Shown here piece by piece: positions 59,788 through 64,000 of a stretch of 64,000 bases of DNA (position 1 is the first letter of the stretch; every line of letters starts with the position of its first letter). The notes below the pieces were generated by a model. The model searched no databases. It saw only the letters and a list, made by a program, of their open reading frames with translations, and had not been told where the DNA came from. Position numbers and translations under genes: made by a program. This DNA is from Isoetes taiwanensis (lineage: Eukaryota; Streptophyta; Lycopodiopsida; Isoetales; Isoetaceae), in the NCBI GenBank assembly GCA_021234155.1, contig JAJEKV010000053.1:9869798-9933797 (forward strand), in the 5' to 3' direction.

Positions 59788-60530
59788 GGCCTCGCCTCGC
59801 CTCGGTAGTATCACCCACTACCCATGTGCATCTATAACATCATAGAACATTCTATGTTGGGTCTTAGGGAACATTCTTAGGGCGGCCTCTTTTACTTTTC
59901 TGTTCCTCAGCCGGAGCCTCGCCTCACCTCGCCTCGCCTCGGTAGTATCACCCATTACCCATGAGCATTGTAGAACATTCTTAAACATTCCTCGGCGAGC
60001 CCCTTTCTTTCCCGTTCCTTGCCTCGCCTTGATCGTATCACCCATCACCCATCCTCTCTCCTTGCCTCGATCGTATCACCCATCACCCATCCTCTCTTTT
60101 TCGTTCCTCGGCTCGGCCGGCCTCCGGCCGGCCTCGCTTCGGTAGTATCACCCATCACCGATCCTTTCTTTTACCCATCCTCTCTTTTCCGTTCCTCGGC
60201 TCGGCCGGCCTCCGGCCGGCCTCGCCTCGGTAGTATCACCCATCGCCGATCCTTTCTTTTACCCATCCTCTCTTTTCCGTTCCTTGGCTCGGCCGACCTC
60301 CGGCCGGCCTCGCCTCGATAGTATCACCCATTACAATAGTATCACCCATTACCCATTCACCCATCACCCATCCTTTCTTTTCCGCCCTTTCTTTTCCGTT
60401 CCTCGGCTCGGCCGGTTCGGCTGGCCTCGCCTCGGTAGTATCACCAATTACGGTAGTATCACCCATTACCCATCCTTTCTTTTCCATTCCTCGGCTCGTC
60501 GGCCGGCCTAGCCTCGGTAGTATCACCCTG
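59788..60530. repeat. GC-rich GGCCGGCC satellite, block 4
   Basis: More regular than block 2: several complete units with the full GGCCGGCCTCCGGCCGGCC palindrome. It includes the ~230-bp higher-order segment starting near 59800. Confidence 0.92.
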
Positions 60531-60860
60531 AACATTCCAAAACATTCTATTATTGGTTTTTGCAAAGTTTGGAGAAAGTTTATATTTTTAGACTGAGGTG
60601 CTTACCCATGAGCATCTAGAATATTCTAGAACATTCCTGCACATTCTATTTTGGCTTTTGGCAAAGCTTCAAAAAACTTTCTATTTTTAGCTAAGCTGCT
60701 TACTTGTGAGCATCTAAAACACTCTGGAACATTCCATTTTTAGTCCTTCCAAAGTTTCAAAAACTTTCTATTTTTGGATTTGAGGTGCTTACCCATGAGC
60801 ATCTAGAACATTCTAGAACCTATCTAAAACATTCTAGAAGATTCTAGAAGATGTCGGAAT
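60531..60860. repeat. HSE-dense repeat, copy 2a
   Basis: Counterpart of 9129-9460. Contiguous heat-shock pentamers at about 60803-60818 and 60831-60850. Confidence 0.85.
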
Positions 60861-60904
60861 TGTTTATTCCTCACCCTTAACTATATTGGAACATCAATTT
60901 ATTT

Positions 60905-61000
60905 TGAGGAACCTCAGGTTGTTCTAGTGGTAAGTATGGGGGGTTGGAGGGCTAGCCACCAGGGTTCGAATCCCTCCTAAAACAAAAACATTTTCAACAA
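60905..61000 (+). mobile_element. tRNA-derived SINE-like sequence, copy 2a
   Basis: A-box-like TTCTAGTGGTAAG at 60922-60934 and B box GGGTTCGAATCCC at 60962-60974. Confidence 0.65.
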
Positions 61001-61136
61001 AATGGTTTTTTCCTCCCATCAATATGTCAAGATGGACGACCCAGATCGCGCCACGCCACGTGGCTCCCTTTTTAACGGTCGATGGAGTGGAAAACCCACT
61101 CATGCACGTACGCACGGACGCTATTATTTTATCACC

Positions 61137-61425
<289 letters not shown>

Positions 61426-61735
61426 TTCCAAAACATTCTATTATTGGTTTTTGCAAAGTTTGGAGAAAGTTTCTATTTTTAGGCTGAGGTGCCTACCCAT
61501 GAGCATCTAGAATATTCTAGAACATTCCTGCACATTCTATTTTGGCTTTTGGCAAAGCTTCAAAAAACACTCTATGTTTAGCTAAGCTGCTTACTTGCGA
61601 GCATCTAAAACACTCTAGAACATTCTATTTTTAGTCCTTCCAAAGTTTCAAAAACTTTCTATTTTTGGATTTGAGGTGCTTACCCATGAGCATCTAGAAC
61701 ATTCTAGAAGATTCTAGAAGATGTCGGAATTGATT
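61426..61735. repeat. HSE-dense repeat, copy 2b
   Basis: Counterpart of 10056-10370. The run of five contiguous perfect heat-shock pentamers is preserved at 61697-61719. Confidence 0.85.
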
Positions 61736-61769
61736 ATTCCTTAACTATATTGGAATCTTCAATTGCTTT

Positions 61770-61862
61770 GAGGAACTTCAGGTTGGTTTAGTGGTAAGTA
61801 TTGGGGGTTGGAGGTCTAGCCACCAAGGTTCGAATCCCTCCTAAAACAAAAATAATTTCAAC
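61770..61862 (+). mobile_element. tRNA-derived SINE-like sequence, copy 2b
   Basis: A-box-like TTTAGTGGTAAG near 61787-61798 and B-box-like AGGTTCGAATCCC at 61826-61838, one base different from the other copies. Confidence 0.62.
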
Positions 61863-62464
61863 AAAATGGTTTTTTCCTCCCGTCAATATGTGAAGATGGA
61901 CGGCCCAGATCGCGTCACGCCACGTGGCTCCCTTTTAACGGTCGATGGAGTGGAAAACCCACTCATGCACGCACCCACGGATGCTATTATTTTATAATAT
62001 AAGAATATTTACATTCAAGTAAAAACGAATTCCCACACAGGAGATTGTGCATATATTGTGAATGAACACGTGCAAATTTATAATTACAAGCCCAGCCTCG
62101 CACAAGCAAATCAAACAACCAAACGCAAAAACCACACTGCTTGACTGCCCAACTCTTGACTTCATTTCGTTTCTTTTTCAAATTCAACGTTCTTGTGTTT
62201 TGCTACCATATCTAAATAAAAACAAACATATATTTTTCTCTATTCATATGTTTCAAATGTTGTTTTTATATTTCATGTGTTGCGTTTGCTGATGCTAATG
62301 TTGTCACTAAGGAAAAGGTATTAAGGTTTTAATACCTTAGTTGATTCAATATTCGTACCCTTAGGTTAACCTTGCCTAGCAAAAACCTAACGCACCTAAG
62401 TTCGTAAATCAAACACCCAAAGAGCAAAAGCCAGTGCCAATCCTCTAATGCTGCGTAGCACCTT

Positions 62465-62642
62465 GTTTTCATATGTGCTTACGAATATGGCTCTTCGTTT
62501 CTTACTAACTCAGCTCACTACTCCCCCTTGCAGCCAGAAATAGAAGCCACTCCGTGCCTTCTTAGGATCTTCTTCGCCCTCATAACTGGCATCGACCAAC
62601 CCTTCAAGGACAACAGAAGAATAATGCTGGTAAGAAAGACCT
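62465..62642 (-). pseudogene. Ty1/copia RNase H N-terminal fragment, copy 2
   Basis: As 11095-11272, but reading VLEGLVDASYEGEED: the first catalytic-type Asp that copy 1 has lost is kept. The TGA at the conserved Trp is shared with copy 1. Confidence 0.85.
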
Positions 62643-62884
62643 AAATGGAATATGTCGTAAATACAATGATCTACTTTGTAAATATGCTCTAATTCCTAAA
62701 TACAATCATTATTATGAATGTACTTTGTTATAAAGCCCATAAATGATCTCTTTGCTATGATTGTTCTAAGGTGTGAAGGGCGCACTTCTTGGTGAAGGTG
62801 TAGGTGCCATGGTGTTTCTATGATTTGTTGAAGTTTTGAAGGCCAATATAGAAGTGCAATTTTCTTTGCCCTGATTTGCAATGG

Positions 62885-63205
62885 TAATGTATTCGTGATG
62901 TTACCTCCTAGCATAAGTATAAGGTAGTGGATTGGCTTTTGTGTAATGTATAATGTATTCGTGATGCTACCTCCTAGCATAAGCATAAGGTAGTAGTTGG
63001 CTCCTGTGTAATGTATGATGTATTCGTGATGTCACCTCCTAACATAAGCATAAGGTAGTGGATTGGCTTCCATTTACTGGTCCTGTTGTATATACTTTAA
63101 ATCTGCCATATGTATTAGATACTCAACATGCAAGCACAACTCACCTCTTACGATAAGCATAAGGTAGTGGATTGGCTTCCATGTAATGTATACTGCCTTC
63201 ATGTG
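62885..63205. repeat. About 65-bp minisatellite, copy 2
   Basis: Counterpart of 11519-11840, with small indels. Confidence 0.85.
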
Positions 63206-63372
63206 TGATAAGACTATCCCTCCAAAACAAAAAAGGTGCTAACGCACTGTGTGTCACCCTTCCATTAAATATAGATGTGAACTAATCATATTTAAGAGAT
63301 GTGGTGCTGTTAAGATAATCTACAGGTTTAGGGTTCAAACCTTGCTAATATCATATCTTTATCAAATATTCT

Positions 63373-64000
63373 TCAATTCCAGTGAACGGTCAGATGCTTC
63401 TCTAACGCTAAGCTATGCACATCAATGGCTCCTAGTGTGTTTCTTAATGAACACCAACGCGGAGTGCAAAAACTTTGAGAACGTTGGATCTTAAAAACCG
63501 GACAATCCAGAGCATCCAACAATAATACTCCAAATAATATCCTACCGACCACCCCAGCAAGCAGGAGTTTGCCCTCCGGGCAACCCAAAAGTTCTCCTTT
63601 CCCTACAATACAACTAGCAGTAGGGCAGGCTTGGGGCAAACGTTGGATGGGGGATTGCAGTGGTGGGGGATTTCTCTCACTTGGAGTTATAGTGAATAGC
63701 GCGGGCGCACCATTTGATACTGTATTATTTGAGGATGTCTTATATGGTTGAACTTTGTGTGTGTGAAAATGCAATCGACGGACCAGGTCGGCCGAGATGA
63801 AGTTATCTGTGCTACCTGGATCTAGCAACACACAAACTGATACATCTCTCAACATACCTGGCATCTGAAGCACACTGTCGGGTTTGTCTGATTGCTTAAA
63901 TCGTCCACGATTCGAGGTCATCATGCTTAACTCACGTGCTACCACCGACAGAGCTTTTCTCTAAGCACCAGCATGTTTGGGCGCAGGTCCCTCCTGCCTT
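63373..64000 (-). pseudogene. Ty3-like gag-protease remnant, copy 2 (cut by window end)
   Basis: Counterpart of the left end of 12001-14115. The 190-residue frame with VCVLLDPGSTDNFISADLVR remains open, with few amino-acid changes (for example AGPTASC to ACPTASC). That an otherwise dead element keeps this frame open in both copies probably reflects a recent duplication more than selection. Confidence 0.8.

Overview
The window is eukaryotic and plant nuclear in character. It shows GT-AG introns, plant-type gene remnants (an OPR/old-yellow-enzyme gene, a LAG1-type ceramide synthase, an RBR ubiquitin ligase, a CCCH zinc finger), Ty1/copia, Ty3-like, LINE, hAT and tRNA-derived SINE-like sequences, and a great deal of tandem and dispersed repeat. 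There are no operons, rRNA genes, tRNA genes or CRISPR arrays. The mix suits a large repeat-rich land-plant genome. A non-seed plant such as a fern, lycophyte or bryophyte is my guess, not something the sequence proves. Almost every recognisable gene is broken by stops, frameshifts or truncation.

Layout. 0.7-2.3 kb: decayed 12-oxophytodienoate-reductase-like gene. 3.0-3.3 kb: copia RNase H scrap. 5.5-9.1 kb: GC-rich satellite rich in GGCCGGCC, split by a hAT transposase pseudogene. 9.1-10.5 kb: two rounds of a repeat packed with perfect heat-shock-element motifs, each followed by a tRNA-like Pol III promoter, plus a long (ATT)n tract. 11-14 kb: copia and Ty3-like gag-protease remnants. 17-20.4 kb: a hAT scrap and an unrecognised gene of plastid-protein appearance. 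21.8-26.4 kb: the one intact-looking gene, a Crinkler/RHS-type P-loop NTPase plus nuclease-like protein, with three tandem 27-nt microexons. 26.7-29.7 kb: LINE endonuclease scrap and a deleted second copy of the Crinkler-like gene. 30-35 kb: CCCH and RBR gene scraps in AT-rich DNA. 35.7-39.9 kb: a 4.2-kb element bounded by 34-bp perfect terminal inverted repeats, holding an intron-containing ceramide synthase fragment and many TATGCGCGCATA-like palindromes. 41.1-42.7 kb: second copy of the 26.7-27.7 kb module.

43.3-55.7 kb is a threefold direct tandem array (3,839, 4,709 and 3,839 bp). Each unit has a ~430-bp inverted-repeat element at its start and a 5'-truncated LINE on the minus strand at its end. 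The middle unit is longer because it carries three inverted-repeat elements in a row. The LINE reverse transcriptase continues beyond unit 3. A 694-bp piece of it recurs at 59.1-59.8 kb, fused directly to a second copy of the 8.4-12.6 kb region, which runs off the window end.

The strongest candidates for something new are the Crinkler-like gene with duplicated in-phase microexons, the TIR element carrying a ceramide synthase fragment, the HSE-dense repeat coupled to Pol III-type boxes, and the inverted-repeat element that has multiplied inside the tandem array.
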